Shown one piece after another: positions 1 through 9,322 of a stretch of DNA of 64,000 bases. The DNA is from Bacillus sp. FJAT-26390. Lineage in GTDB: Bacteria > Bacillota > Bacilli > Paenibacillales > Paenibacillaceae. The notes below the pieces were generated by a model. It saw nothing but the letters and a program-made list of their open reading frames with translations, made no database searches and was not told the origin of the DNA. Position 1 is the stretch's first letter, and each line of letters opens with the position of its first letter. Made by a program: the position numbers and the translations under genes. The stretch is taken from the NCBI RefSeq assembly GCF_001682865.1, contig NZ_MAQX01000001.1, positions 1,245,290 through 1,309,289 of the forward strand, given 5' to 3'.

Positions 1-1173
1 GTTCGCGTGCCCGAGTGCTGATTCATAATCTTTGAGCTTATGCTCGTAATACATAGCAAGCTCGATGCTGGCTTCATGGGCTGCCGCACCAAAATGAGTC
101 GAGGAATGAATAATAGCCTTCTGCCACAATAACACAGCACGAACCCAATTTCCAGCCTTCTTGTCGCGCTCAGCGAGCATGATAAGCGTAGATGGATTCG
201 GCTGATCCTTTTTCATCGCTAGTTCAAACAACAGGTGAGGCAGCTCGGTTTTGCCCATGCGTTCCAGCCAAAGTCCCGTACGGACCATTTCCTCCGTTTC
301 AACGGGCAAAGGGATATATTGTTCGATATTGCCGTTCAGCAGATGGCCAAACCGGATCGATAGGGCAGCAAGCGAGAGCATATCGATTTCATTATGGCGA
401 AATACACCTTCAAGCGGAGCGGGATTGCCGTCCGACAAAAACTGGAAATATAGCTGTGGCGCAAGCGAGCCTGGCACATCGTCCTCGCGGTGGATGCCCA
501 GCCTCTCCTCTTCGACATGGCTTAATTTGCAGGAGACAAGCGTGTTTTTCCATAAAGACCTAGAAGGATGCAAAAAATCGAGATGTCTCGGCTCCCACAT
601 GCCGCGGCTAAGCCCATGCATAATAAAACGATTTTGGACGAGCGGCCAGTCGAAGGTTTTGCCGTTGTAGGTTGCAAGAAAAGTGAAATGCTGCAGCTTT
701 TCCGCCAAATAGATCAGCATCGCCCTCTCTTCTGCCGGATGTCTGATCAACGTTTGCTCGATGACAAATTGACCTTTCGACATATAACCTATGCCGACCA
801 TGAACGGAATGTTACCCGCTCCTACGCCAAGGCCTGTCGTTTCCAAATCAAGATACAGAATTTGCTCACCCGACGTTTCACGCAGCGGATGGAACGAAGA
901 CAATCCCGGCGCCGCCTCAATCAGCTCTTCGATCGCATGATGACCGTGGCGATGGTTGATTGGATAAACGATTTTCCGAAGCAGAAAGCTGCCCGTTTCG
1001 TTCGTCAACAGCTTTACATCGAATGTCTCCCACACGGGTGACAGCTGCTCTTCTTCCTCCCCAAGAGAAACCTCGTTATAATCCTCGCTCACAGCGGGCG
1101 TTGCTTCACTCTGCTTGTCCTTCTCCGTGCTTTCTCCGCGCAGCCGATTCATACGCTCTCTCATGCTGCTCAT
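1..1173 (-). CDS. mrfB: MrfB (YprB) 3'-5' exonuclease, C-terminus cut by window edge
   Basis: An open frame runs from ATG at 1173 (GGGGG-type ribosome site upstream) to base 1 without a stop, giving 391 codons; the C-terminus lies outside the window. It carries the DnaQ/RNase H-like exonuclease signature: DLETTGLG at residues 109-116, then TYNGKTFDWP, HLDFLHPSR, the CKLSHVEEERLGI block, and HNEIDMLSLAAL with the HxxxD motif. In Bacillus subtilis this family (YprB, renamed MrfB) is a metal-dependent exonuclease that works with the helicase MrfA in repair of mitomycin C damage. The helicase gene lies 110 bp upstream in the same direction, the same order as in Bacillus. The frame has no entry in a plain ORF list because its stop is off the window. 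Function is by family; the active-site residues are visible. Confidence 0.93.
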   Translation of the reverse strand, partial: MSSMRERMNRLRGESTEKDKQSEATPAVSEDYNEVSLGEEEEQLSPVWETFDVKLLTNETGSFLLRKIVYPINHRHGHHAIEELIEAAPGLSSFHPLRETSGEQILYLDLETTGLGVGAGNIPFMVGIGYMSKGQFVIEQTLIRHPAEERAMLIYLAEKLQHFTFLATYNGKTFDWPLVQNRFIMHGLSRGMWEPRHLDFLHPSRSLWKNTLVSCKLSHVEEERLGIHREDDVPGSLAPQLYFQFLSDGNPAPLEGVFRHNEIDMLSLAALSIRFGHLLNGNIEQYIPLPVETEEMVRTGLWLERMGKTELPHLLFELAMKKDQPNPSTLIMLAERDKKAGNWVRAVLLWQKAIIHSSTHFGAAAHEASIELAMYYEHKLKDYESALGHAN

Positions 1174-1283
1174 CGTTTAACCCCCGCTTCTGTCTTAAGC
1201 TCCAGCGCTGCTGCTATTGCCGTTTTCGATATTTTCACATATGCAAAACATACTTCAATTATAAGCTCTAAATCGCACACGAA

Positions 1284-3533
1284 TTAAAACTGATCCAAAA
1301 GCTGAATACTTCTGTGCTTCCCATTGATTCCTTCTATCTCCGAGCCTATGCATGCCGGGCATCCATCCTTGCAAGAACACTTTTGTATTAGATTTTTTGC
1401 TGCGTTCTTGATTTCGTCGAATCGTTTGTAAACATCCTCAGCGAGTCCAATTCCTCCTGGATAATGGTCATAAAGAAAGACGGTCGGCAGTCCGGTATGC
1501 GCCGCTTTAATTTGGGATACGACATGCATGTCGTTTCGATCGCACATGACCATTACAGGCGCAATATGCCGCATGACGTTCGCGATGCCAAGCAGCAGCT
1601 GTTCCAACGTTTTCTCCCCAATTTCAGGGTCCACTTGTTTTAATTCCATCCAGGCAGCACTGGTATGTAATTCTTCTTCGGGAAGATGGATAGGGCCAGA
1701 GCCGATATTTTCTCCGCTGGTCAATTTGATTTTTTTGAAAATAGTTGGGATAGCGTTTATCGCGACGTCTCCAAAATTTAACGATGTATGGCTTCTTTCC
1801 GTTACCTTATCTATCTGCAAAACCTTTAAGTTTACGGCTAGGTTGGCATCCGTGTAATATTCAACATCCACTTCCCGCACATAAGCCTTCTTATGCTCCC
1901 AGTCCAGCTTTTCAACTTGGAATTGAACGCCTTCATGCAAGTAGATCGCTTCGTCGTGCAAAAGAGTCATCGCGCTGAATCGGTCCATTTCGCCAATGAT
2001 TTTAACGTCAGCTGTATTTGATTGATCGATAATGACCACGTTTTCTTGTGATGCGGAACGCAAGCTAATGTTGCTCGCCGGGAAGGACTGATTTGCCCAA
2101 TAAAACGTTTCTCCGTTCCGGTGCAAGATTCGTTCTTCCACTAAATATTCCATGATTTCAACGACATCCACAGGTCCGAACTGCTCCGTAGCTTTGAATG
2201 GAAGCTCATACGCCGCGCAGCGGAGATGGTCCACTAGAATAAGCAGGTTCTCCGGATTGATACGAGCTGCTTCCGGGTTGCGGTCAAAAAAGTAGTCGGG
2301 ATTTTGCACGATATGCTGGTCAATGGGTGTCGAGCTGGCTACCATCAAAATAAGCGCCTCGCCGTGTCTGCGTCCCGCTCTGCCTGCTTGCTGCCAGGTG
2401 CTGGCTACGCTGCCAGGATAACCGGTCATGACGCATACCTGCAGCTGCCCTATATCTACGCCAAGCTCAAGCGCATTCGTACTGACTACGCCAAGAATAT
2501 CGCCGGCCCGCAGCCCCTTTTCAATCTCGCGCCGCTGATTCGGTAAATAACCGCCCCGGTAGCCCCGTATTGATTTGGCGCCGATCTGATTTTTAACAAG
2601 CTCTTGAATGTGGCTGAGAATAAGCTCTACGCGCACGCGGCTTCTTGCGAAAATGATCGTTTGAATTTTATTTTTCAGAAACTCGGTAGCCAGATGGTTT
2701 ACCTCTACTGTTGCGCTCTTTCTAATATTGAGAGGCTGGTTCACGATTGGCGGATTGTAGAAAACAAAATGTTTTCTCCCTCTAGGCGCCCCATTATCAT
2801 CAATAAGCCGCATAGGCTCACCAGTTAACTGCTCAGCTAATTCCTTCGGATTGGCAATCGTTGCAGACGTACATATAAATGTAGGGTTGCTCCCGTAAAA
2901 ATGGCATATCCGTTTCAATCTCCGCAGGACATTGGCAACATGGCTGCCAAATACGCCCCGATACGTGTGAAGCTCGTCAATGACGATATATTTTAAATTT
3001 TCAAATAGGCTTACCCATTTCGTATGGTGCGGCAAAATGCCCGAATGCAGCATGTCCGGATTCGTGATGACAATATGACCGGCTTTCCTTACTTTCTGGC
3101 GTATCGCAGGCGACGTGTCCCCGTCATACGTAAAGCTTTTGATATCAATGCCCATCTCATCTATGATTTCGGTTAATTCGCTTTTTTGGTCCTGCGACAA
3201 TGCTTTAGTTGGAAAAAGATATAACGCTCTGCTCGTATCGTCTGCCGCAATGGCCTGCAGCACCGGCAGGTTGTAGCACATCGTTTTTCCGGATGCCGTT
3301 GGCGTAACCGCTACAATGTTTTCACCCTTCTCAACAGCCATGTAAGCTGAATACTGGTGAGAATAGAGCTGATCTATGCCGCGCCTTGCAAGCGCATCGG
3401 CTATTCTGGAATCTACTGTGTTTGGTATAGGTTTATATTTGGCATCCTGCGGTTCGATTTCATGCCAATTCACGATATTTTCATTGCCCCGCAGCTCCTG
3501 AATTAATTCTGCTAGCGTCTTCTTTTTGAACAT
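1284..3533 (-). CDS. mrfA: MrfA (YprA) DEAD/DEAH-box helicase with C-terminal four-Cys domain
   Basis: 749 residues, full length for the family. Helicase motifs are intact: TPTASGKT at about 77-84 (Walker A), DELH at 186-189 (motif II), CTSATIANP (motif III), STNALELGVDIG (motif V) and QQAGRAGRR (motif VI). The C-terminus has the DUF1998-type cysteine cluster C719, C721, C725, C728, which in B. subtilis MrfA binds a metal. The family is an ATP-dependent 3'-5' DNA helicase acting with the exonuclease MrfB on mitomycin C lesions, outside the UvrABC pathway. It starts with ATG after GAGGTGAG and heads an operon with mrfB. A LexA-like box lies between its probable -35 and -10 elements (see separate entry). 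Confidence 0.94.
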   Translation of the reverse strand: MFKKKTLAELIQELRGNENIVNWHEIEPQDAKYKPIPNTVDSRIADALARRGIDQLYSHQYSAYMAVEKGENIVAVTPTASGKTMCYNLPVLQAIAADDTSRALYLFPTKALSQDQKSELTEIIDEMGIDIKSFTYDGDTSPAIRQKVRKAGHIVITNPDMLHSGILPHHTKWVSLFENLKYIVIDELHTYRGVFGSHVANVLRRLKRICHFYGSNPTFICTSATIANPKELAEQLTGEPMRLIDDNGAPRGRKHFVFYNPPIVNQPLNIRKSATVEVNHLATEFLKNKIQTIIFARSRVRVELILSHIQELVKNQIGAKSIRGYRGGYLPNQRREIEKGLRAGDILGVVSTNALELGVDIGQLQVCVMTGYPGSVASTWQQAGRAGRRHGEALILMVASSTPIDQHIVQNPDYFFDRNPEAARINPENLLILVDHLRCAAYELPFKATEQFGPVDVVEIMEYLVEERILHRNGETFYWANQSFPASNISLRSASQENVVIIDQSNTADVKIIGEMDRFSAMTLLHDEAIYLHEGVQFQVEKLDWEHKKAYVREVDVEYYTDANLAVNLKVLQIDKVTERSHTSLNFGDVAINAIPTIFKKIKLTSGENIGSGPIHLPEEELHTSAAWMELKQVDPEIGEKTLEQLLLGIANVMRHIAPVMVMCDRNDMHVVSQIKAAHTGLPTVFLYDHYPGGIGLAEDVYKRFDEIKNAAKNLIQKCSCKDGCPACIGSEIEGINGKHRSIQLLDQF

Positions 3534-3558
3534 GGCGTACTCACCTCTTTATACCTAC

Positions 3559-3587
3559 ATTTTAGCGAATATTTGTTCGATTGACTA
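3559..3587 (-). promoter_or_regulatory. mrfA promoter overlapping a LexA-like box
   Basis: Read on the minus strand, -35 TAGTCA (3582-3587), 17-bp spacer, -10 TAAAAT (3559-3564). Within the spacer, at 3566-3579, is CGAACAAATATTCG, matching the Bacillus SOS consensus CGAACRNRYGTTYG at every position except one (A for G at position 10). The box begins 33 bp before the start codon. The position between -35 and -10 is the classic place for LexA repression. The match is seen directly; SOS control of mrfAB in this organism is inference. Confidence 0.6.
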
Positions 3588-3660
3588 GATAGGGAGAATC
3601 GCTGGAAAACACTTGCTATGATAAACCCATTTTGTGGGCATCATTAGTGATCCCCTCAAA

Positions 3661-3743
3661 TTGACAGTGTCGTTTGGAACCGTTATAGTTATGTAAAATT
3701 ATATTTAGATAGTTACCTAAATCTCTAACCCATATATAGGTTA
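3661..3743 (+). promoter_or_regulatory. sdpRI promoter and two dyad operators
   Basis: A near-consensus vegetative promoter: TTGACA at 3661-3666, 17-bp spacer, TATAGT at 3684-3689. Just downstream are two imperfect palindromes, TTAGATAGTTACCTAA at 3705-3720 (12 of 16 symmetric) and TAACCCATATATAGGTTA at 3726-3743 (16 of 18 symmetric). They lie in the leader between the likely transcription start and the SdpR start codon at 3764, the place expected for autorepression by an ArsR-type dimer. Promoter is well supported; assignment of the dyads to SdpR is inference. Confidence 0.65.
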
Positions 3744-3763
3744 AACTGGGAAGGAAGACGTTA

Positions 3764-4057
3764 ATGTCCATCAATCTTGCTTTCAAAGCACTGTCTGACC
3801 CGACAAGGCGTATCATATTGGAGTTATTGCGCGAGCGGGATTTGACTGCCGGGGAGATCGCGGATCATTTCCAAATGTCAAAACCTAGCATTTCCCATCA
3901 TCTTAGCTTGCTCAAACAGGCTGAGCTCGTATCGGATGAGCGTAAAGGCCAGCATATTTATTATTCCCTCAACTCTACCGTTTTCCAAGATTTATTAAAA
4001 TGGTTCGTCTCCTTTCAGCAATCAGATCCGGGGGGAATGAAGAGGAATGAAATCTAG
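3764..4057 (+). CDS. SdpR-like ArsR-family autorepressor
   Basis: 97 residues, a single winged helix-turn-helix of the ArsR type: it opens MSINLAFKALSDPTRR, the helix-turn-helix is around MSKPSISHHLSLLKQAELV and the wing around GQHIYYSLN. No ArsR metal-binding cysteines (ELCVC motif) are present, which fits the SdpR subgroup rather than metal sensors. The ribosome site GGAAGGA is 8 bp upstream. Its last 11 bp overlap the start of an SdpI-type gene. In B. subtilis SdpR represses sdpRI and is sequestered at the membrane by SdpI when the SdpC toxin is bound; the same circuit is inferred here from gene pairing and dyads. Confidence 0.85.
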   Translation: MSINLAFKALSDPTRRIILELLRERDLTAGEIADHFQMSKPSISHHLSLLKQAELVSDERKGQHIYYSLNSTVFQDLLKWFVSFQQSDPGGMKRNEI

Positions 4058-4658
4058 CATCTTATCTTGGATCATCGTTGCCATCGCCCTAACCGGAAGC
4101 ATCGTTACGTATCCAGACATGCCGGAGCAAATGGCCATCCACTGGAATGTCAGCAATGAAGTCAACGGATTTGCACACAAAGCATTTGCACTCTTACTGC
4201 TTCCTGCATTAATGGTTATCTTAATCGTCGTCCTTCCCAGAAAACAAAACTATATTAAACATAAATCGAGCATTTTGATCGTGCAAAATGTAACGCTACT
4301 CTGCCTGTTAGTGCTGCACAGCGTAACGATAGCGTTTGGCTACGGCGTAGACTTCAACATTGCAATGGTTATACTGCCTATGGTTGGTGTTATCTTGACG
4401 CTAACGGGATGGCATATGCCGCAATTTCAGCCCAACAGCTTTATCGGGATAAAAACGAATTACACGCTTGCAAACGAAAGCAATTGGAAAAAAACGCATA
4501 AGTCCGCAGCCAAATATTATGTATTGGGCGGCTTGCTGATGATTGCTGCTGCGTTCGTTCCTCCCCTTCTTCAGACGATCCTCTTCTTCGGAATTATCGT
4601 CACGATTGTGCTCGCATCCGTTTACTTGTCGTTTCATTTTGGCAAGGATAACAAGTGA
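4047..4658 (+). CDS. SdpI-family membrane immunity/signal protein
   Basis: 203 residues with about six hydrophobic segments. It has the DUF1648-type motif near the N-terminus (DMPEQMAIHWNVSNEVNGF) and the SdpI signature GIKTNYTLANESNWKKTH followed by a predicted helix. In B. subtilis SdpI gives immunity to the cannibalism toxin SdpC and tethers SdpR. The gene overlaps sdpR by 11 bp and is followed by a strong terminator, so the pair is a complete two-gene operon. No sdpABC toxin production genes are visible in the window, so immunity may be against a toxin encoded elsewhere or made by other cells, or the protein may serve in envelope stress. Confidence 0.85.
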   Translation: MKSSILSWIIVAIALTGSIVTYPDMPEQMAIHWNVSNEVNGFAHKAFALLLLPALMVILIVVLPRKQNYIKHKSSILIVQNVTLLCLLVLHSVTIAFGYGVDFNIAMVILPMVGVILTLTGWHMPQFQPNSFIGIKTNYTLANESNWKKTHKSAAKYYVLGGLLMIAAAFVPPLLQTILFFGIIVTIVLASVYLSFHFGKDNK

Positions 4659-4685
4659 ATTTTGAACTGCTATCACATATACGCC

Positions 4686-4722
4686 AAACAAGCCTTAGAA
4701 GAGATTCTAAGGCTTGTTTTTG
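4686..4722 (+). terminator. Rho-independent terminator of sdpRI
   Basis: Perfect 12-bp stem CAAGCCTTAGAA / TTCTAAGGCTTG (4689-4700 and 4705-4716) with a GAGA loop, extended by three A-T pairs and followed by TTTTGTTTT. It ends the sdpRI operon and sits 33 bp beyond the end of the convergent rnz gene. Confidence 0.9.
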
Positions 4723-4754
4723 TTTTATTATTTTCAAAAATAGTCTAGCGGCTC

Positions 4755-5696
4755 CTATTCGCTTAGAACGCCACGAGCAATTTCGATTTGAAGCAAATCC
4801 GTTGCCGCTATTGCATTTGGAAAATACGCCGCTGCCTCCGCCTCTAATTGGCTAAGATCCTCGTTGCTGTACCGCCCGCTAAAATGAGTCATGACGAGCT
4901 GCTTCGCTCCTGCTTTTGCAGCTGTTGCCGCTGCCTCTGCCGTTGTACAATGCCCGAATTCATGCGCTTTCTCTTCCAATCCTGCTGCAAACGTAGCTTC
5001 ATGCACCAGCAAATCAGCGCCGATTGCCAGCTTCAAAGCGTTATCGCACGGCTTCGTGTCTCCAAGTATGGTTATCACTCTGCCCATATGGGAAGGTCCC
5101 GTTACGTCCTCAGGCTTTACGATTGCGCCGCTGGGCGATGTAACGGGCTGCCCTTGCTTTAACTTCCCGTAAAGCGGGCCTGCTTCCAGTCCAAGCTCCT
5201 TCAGCTTATGTACAAGCAGCTTGCCCGGCTGCTCACGCTCCGTAACACGGTAACCAAAGCTAATGACGCGATGCTCGAGCAATCCCACCTCAACCTGGAA
5301 ACGATCATCCTCATAAATAAAGCCTTCATCGCCTGACAACTCATGAATAACCAGTTCATAGTCCAACTGGGTAGCGCTTATTGAAAATATCGTATCAATA
5401 AAACTTTTGATCCCAATAGGACCGTAAAGCTGGACAGGCGACACTCCCCCATCGAACGAGCGGCTGCTGAGCAAGCCTGGCAATCCGTAAATATGATCGC
5501 CATGCAAATGGGTGATAAATACAGCCTCCATCTTATTTAGCTTAAGCGGGGTTCGCATAAGCTGGTGCTGCGTCGCTTCGCCGGCATCAAACAACCACCA
5601 GCTGCAGCGCGGCTCAGGATGCTGAAGCGCAGCAGCCGTTACATTTCGATATTTGGAAGGCCTGCCTGCACCCGTTCCCAAAAACCACATATTCAT
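4755..5696 (-). CDS. rnz: Ribonuclease Z, tRNA 3' processing endonuclease
   Basis: 313 residues from the chosen ATG. Metallo-beta-lactamase fold with the zinc motif HLHGDH (H63, H65, D67, H68), GTGAGRPSK at the N-terminus, GDTKPC and HEATF further on, and a late H in MTHFSGRY. RNase Z removes 3' trailers from tRNA precursors, mainly those lacking encoded CCA. A GTG at 5708 opens the frame, but the ATG at 5696 has GAGGTGG eight bases upstream and gives the usual start MNMWFLGTGAG. Transcribed in the same direction as metH upstream but separated from it by a hairpin. Confidence 0.93.
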   Translation of the reverse strand: MNMWFLGTGAGRPSKYRNVTAAALQHPEPRCSWWLFDAGEATQHQLMRTPLKLNKMEAVFITHLHGDHIYGLPGLLSSRSFDGGVSPVQLYGPIGIKSFIDTIFSISATQLDYELVIHELSGDEGFIYEDDRFQVEVGLLEHRVISFGYRVTEREQPGKLLVHKLKELGLEAGPLYGKLKQGQPVTSPSGAIVKPEDVTGPSHMGRVITILGDTKPCDNALKLAIGADLLVHEATFAAGLEEKAHEFGHCTTAEAAATAAKAGAKQLVMTHFSGRYSNEDLSQLEAEAAAYFPNAIAATDLLQIEIARGVLSE

Positions 5697-5752
5697 ATCC
5701 TCGACCACCTCACGATTCGCAGCAGCTTTTTTTTGCGCGCTGAATGGAAACG

Positions 5753-5796
5753 AAGAGCCCTCTCCAGCTCGTTTGACCGAACGCTAAAGGGCTCTT
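5753..5796 (-). terminator. Hairpin after metH, probable terminator
   Basis: Nine-bp stem AAGAGCCCT / AGGGCTCTT (5753-5761 and 5788-5796) starting 14 bp beyond the metH stop. The tail on the minus strand is only CGTTTCC, so termination would be weak; it lies between metH and rnz. Confidence 0.55.
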
Positions 5797-5809
5797 TCAT
5801 CATTATAAA

Positions 5810-8800
5810 CTATAGTTTCTCTACGTTAAAATATTGCGCTTCCGGATGGGCAAATACCATCGCAGATACGGAAGCCTCCGGCTCCATCATGCAGCCTTCC
5901 GTCAATTCAACGCCAATATCCTGCGGTCTCATCAAATCGAACAACGGCTCTTGATCCTCCAGATTCGGACAAGCCGGGTAACCGAAGGATACGCGAATAC
6001 CTTGGTACCGGGCGCCGTGACGCTGCTTCATCGTCATTTCCGCCGGATCTGGATAGCCGCAAATGTCACGCATAATATGGTGGACGCGCTCCGCCATCCC
6101 TTCCGCTACTTCTAGCGCTACCGATTGCAGCGCATGCGACCGCAAATAATCGCCGTTATCCTTCCATTCGTTCGCTAGCTCACGAATGCCGTGGCCAGCC
6201 GTTACGACTAGGAAACCGACATAATCCATCACGCCGCTGTCCACTGATTTCAAGAAATCGGCTAGGCAGAGGTAAGGCTCAACCTGCTGGCGCGGGAAGG
6301 TGAACCGTTTGATCTCCTGCAAAGGATCTACCGGGTTGTAAATAATAACGTCGTTGCCCGATGACTGTGCCGGGAAGAAGCGATACATCCCGTGCGTTTT
6401 CACGATGCCTTCAGAAGTTCCCTTTTGCAAAATATCATCGACTGTCGCTTTCAGCTGCAGCGCTTTTTCATTGCCTTCTTTGAGCAAATTATCGACATTG
6501 CCCTTAAGCCCAAGGTGATGGCCAAGCAGCATCTGCATATTCACATATGGAATGACATGCGGAAGCGGCACATCACGCAGCACGTGACGGTCCAGATCCG
6601 GTGGCGTGAATACAGGCGCATCCGGAGAAATTTTGGAACGGACGGCCCGCGTTAATTGCGGCAACGGTTTCTTTTCTTCCTCATCGGCACCGCCGGAAGC
6701 TTTGTACGCGGCCATCTCATCTTCAAGCCTTGAGCGATGCTCAGGGTCCATCAGCTTGTTCGCAATATCAAGGCCGTCCATTGCATCCTTCGCATAAAGG
6801 ACAAGGCCGTCATACTCGGGACCGATTCTTGTTTTCGTAAACTTCCGCGTCAGCGCAGCGCCGCCGACAAGGATAGGCGCATCAATGCCTGCTGTACGCA
6901 AATCCTGTGCGGTAATAACCATTTGCTGAGCAGATTTGACGAGCAAACCCGACAATCCGATCGCGTCGACTTTCTCGTTGCGATAAGCCTCAATGAGCTG
7001 CTCAGGCGGTACTTTTATGCCTAGATTTATAATTTTGTAACCGTTATTCGATAAAATAATTTCAACTAAGTTTTTGCCGATATCATGGACATCGCCCTTT
7101 ACCGTTGCCAAAATAATTTTACCTTTGACGGACGATTCGTTTTTCTCCATGAAGCTCTCAAGGTAGTTAACGGATGCTTTCATCACCTCAGCGCTTTGCA
7201 GCACCTCTGCTACGATTAGCTCATTGCCGTTGAATAAACGGCCAACCTCTTCCATTCCGCGCATAAGCGGTCCGTTGATGACGTCCATCGCGGAGTACTT
7301 CTTGAGCGCTTCGTCAAGGTCAGGAATAAGCCCTTCCTTCGTACCTTCCACAACGTATGAGCCAAGACGCTCCTCCAGCGTAAGATTTGAGATTTTTTCC
7401 TTCTTCTCAACCTTCTTGTCACGGAAAGCAGCAACAAAGGCAGCCAGCGTCTCGTCTGTCGTGTTGTAAATGAGATCCTCTGCCAAGCGGCGCTCCTCAT
7501 CGGGAATCGAAGCATAACGCTCCAGCTTCTCCGTGTTCACGATCGCATAGTCAAGACCCGCTTTCGTTGCATGATACAAGTACACGGAGTTAAGAACCTC
7601 ACGTCCAGCATCCGGCAAACCGAAGGAAATGTTGCTGAGCCCTAGAATCGTTTTGGCGAGCGGGAACTTCTCCTTGATCATCCGAATCCCTTCAAGCGTC
7701 TCAACGGCAGAACCGATGTATTGCGGATCGCCAGAGCCGACAGGGAACATATTCGGGTCAAAAATAATATCCTCTGGATTCATCTTATATTTCTGTGTCA
7801 GCAGGTTATAGGATCGCTCCGCAACCTCCATCTTCGCTTCGCGCGTCACGGCTTGGCCGCGCTCGTCGATAAGGATCATAACGACTGCGGCGCCATACCG
7901 GTGGATCAACGGCAAAATTTGCTCGAACTTCGATTCTCCGTCCTCAAGGTTAATGGAGTTTATGATCGCTTTGCCTTGGGAATATTTTAACCCGAGCTCA
8001 ATAATATGATCATAAGTGGAATCGAGCATGAGCGGCGCTTTGATCTTCTTCACGACCTGAGGCAAAAATTGATGGACTGCATAAGCCTCATCGATATCGG
8101 TATCCTGCAAGTTAATATCAATCACGTGCGCGCCGCCTTTTACCTGCGCTCTTGCGATTTCAGAAGCTTCATCAAACTTCTCTTCCTTGAGAAGACGTTT
8201 GAATTTGCGCGAACCGGATATATTGGTTCGTTCCCCGATCATGATCGGGCGATTTTCAGGCTCGATAAATACAGTCTCTATGCCGGATACGGCATTTGGA
8301 TGAGACCCCATCTTCGTCCTCGGCTCATAAGCAGCCATCGTCTCCGCCATAACCCTTATATGCTCAGGTGTTGTTCCGCAGCAGCCTCCGGCAATATTCA
8401 ACCAGCCCTGCTCAGCGAATGCCGACATTTTTTTGGCAAGCGATTCCGGAGATTCATGATAATGTCCGTTCTCATCCGGCAAGCCGGCATTCGGATAACA
8501 GCTGATCGCAGCGTTTGCGATTTCACTTAGTGTCCGAAGGTGATCACGCATAAACTCCGGGCCCGTTGCGCAGTTCAGTCCAATCGAGATAGGCTTCAAA
8601 TGCTCTAGCGAAATGTAAAACGATTCGATCGTTTGTCCGGCAAGCGTCGTTCCCATCGGCTCAATCGTCCCGGAGATCATGATCGGAAGCTCTTTGCCGA
8701 GCTTGTCGAACGCATTGCGAATGCCGATGCTCCCTGCCTTTACATTAAGCGTATCCTGGGAGGTTTCGAGCAAGAGCGCATCTACGTCTGCTTCAATCAA

Positions 8801-9250
8801 AGCAAGCGCTTGCTCATAATAGCTCTCAACAAGCTCGTCAAATGTTACCCCGCCCGTTACCGACAGCGTTTTCGTTGTAGGCCCAAGTGCGCCGGCTACA
8901 TAACGAGGCTTGTCAGGCGTGCTGTATTTGTCACAGGCATCACGTGCTAGTTTGGCGGCAGCCAAATTGATTTCTCTCGCTTTTTCGGGAATATCGTAAT
9001 CCGCCAAAACAACGCTTGTCGCGCCAAACGTATTCGTTTCCAAAATATCCGCGCCTGCTTCTAAATATTGCTCGTGTATCGATTGTATAACATCAGGACG
9101 AGTCAGAACGAGCATTTCATTACAGCCATCCAGCTCTGCTCCGCCAAAATCATCCTCATTTAAATTCGCTTGCTGAATCATTGTACCCATCGCGCCGTCC
9201 AAAATGAGTATGCGCTCTTGAAGCATTTGTTGTATGGTCGGTTTCGACAA
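5810..9250 (-). CDS. metH: Cobalamin-dependent methionine synthase
   Basis: 1146 residues with the four canonical modules in order: homocysteine-binding barrel (about 1-310, with the zinc cysteines in GGCCGTTPEH), methyltetrahydrofolate-binding barrel (about 330-600, GERTNISGSRKF), cobalamin cap and Rossmann domain (about 640-880, with the B12 motif DVHDIG, His about 722, and GLSGLL), and the SAM-binding reactivation domain (about 900-1146, RYQGIRVSFGYPACP). It transfers the methyl group of methyl-folate to homocysteine. All modules are complete, so the enzyme should be functional. It is divergent from mtnD, which also serves methionine supply. No S-box or T-box leader was recognised in the short 5' region. 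Confidence 0.97.
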   Translation of the reverse strand: MSKPTIQQMLQERILILDGAMGTMIQQANLNEDDFGGAELDGCNEMLVLTRPDVIQSIHEQYLEAGADILETNTFGATSVVLADYDIPEKAREINLAAAKLARDACDKYSTPDKPRYVAGALGPTTKTLSVTGGVTFDELVESYYEQALALIEADVDALLLETSQDTLNVKAGSIGIRNAFDKLGKELPIMISGTIEPMGTTLAGQTIESFYISLEHLKPISIGLNCATGPEFMRDHLRTLSEIANAAISCYPNAGLPDENGHYHESPESLAKKMSAFAEQGWLNIAGGCCGTTPEHIRVMAETMAAYEPRTKMGSHPNAVSGIETVFIEPENRPIMIGERTNISGSRKFKRLLKEEKFDEASEIARAQVKGGAHVIDINLQDTDIDEAYAVHQFLPQVVKKIKAPLMLDSTYDHIIELGLKYSQGKAIINSINLEDGESKFEQILPLIHRYGAAVVMILIDERGQAVTREAKMEVAERSYNLLTQKYKMNPEDIIFDPNMFPVGSGDPQYIGSAVETLEGIRMIKEKFPLAKTILGLSNISFGLPDAGREVLNSVYLYHATKAGLDYAIVNTEKLERYASIPDEERRLAEDLIYNTTDETLAAFVAAFRDKKVEKKEKISNLTLEERLGSYVVEGTKEGLIPDLDEALKKYSAMDVINGPLMRGMEEVGRLFNGNELIVAEVLQSAEVMKASVNYLESFMEKNESSVKGKIILATVKGDVHDIGKNLVEIILSNNGYKIINLGIKVPPEQLIEAYRNEKVDAIGLSGLLVKSAQQMVITAQDLRTAGIDAPILVGGAALTRKFTKTRIGPEYDGLVLYAKDAMDGLDIANKLMDPEHRSRLEDEMAAYKASGGADEEEKKPLPQLTRAVRSKISPDAPVFTPPDLDRHVLRDVPLPHVIPYVNMQMLLGHHLGLKGNVDNLLKEGNEKALQLKATVDDILQKGTSEGIVKTHGMYRFFPAQSSGNDVIIYNPVDPLQEIKRFTFPRQQVEPYLCLADFLKSVDSGVMDYVGFLVVTAGHGIRELANEWKDNGDYLRSHALQSVALEVAEGMAERVHHIMRDICGYPDPAEMTMKQRHGARYQGIRVSFGYPACPNLEDQEPLFDLMRPQDIGVELTEGCMMEPEASVSAMVFAHPEAQYFNVEKL

Positions 9251-9322
9251 TTTACTACACCCTTCCCAAAATCATTAACCCATAGTTTATCAGAATACCT
9301 TTTATGTGAAAAGGTAAATCCA

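Noticed and set aside
192..1041. Overlapping plus-strand frames in the first kilobase
   Set aside because: They lie opposite mrfB, whose motifs (DLETTGLG, TYNGKTFDWP, HNEIDMLSLAAL) are continuous on the minus strand.
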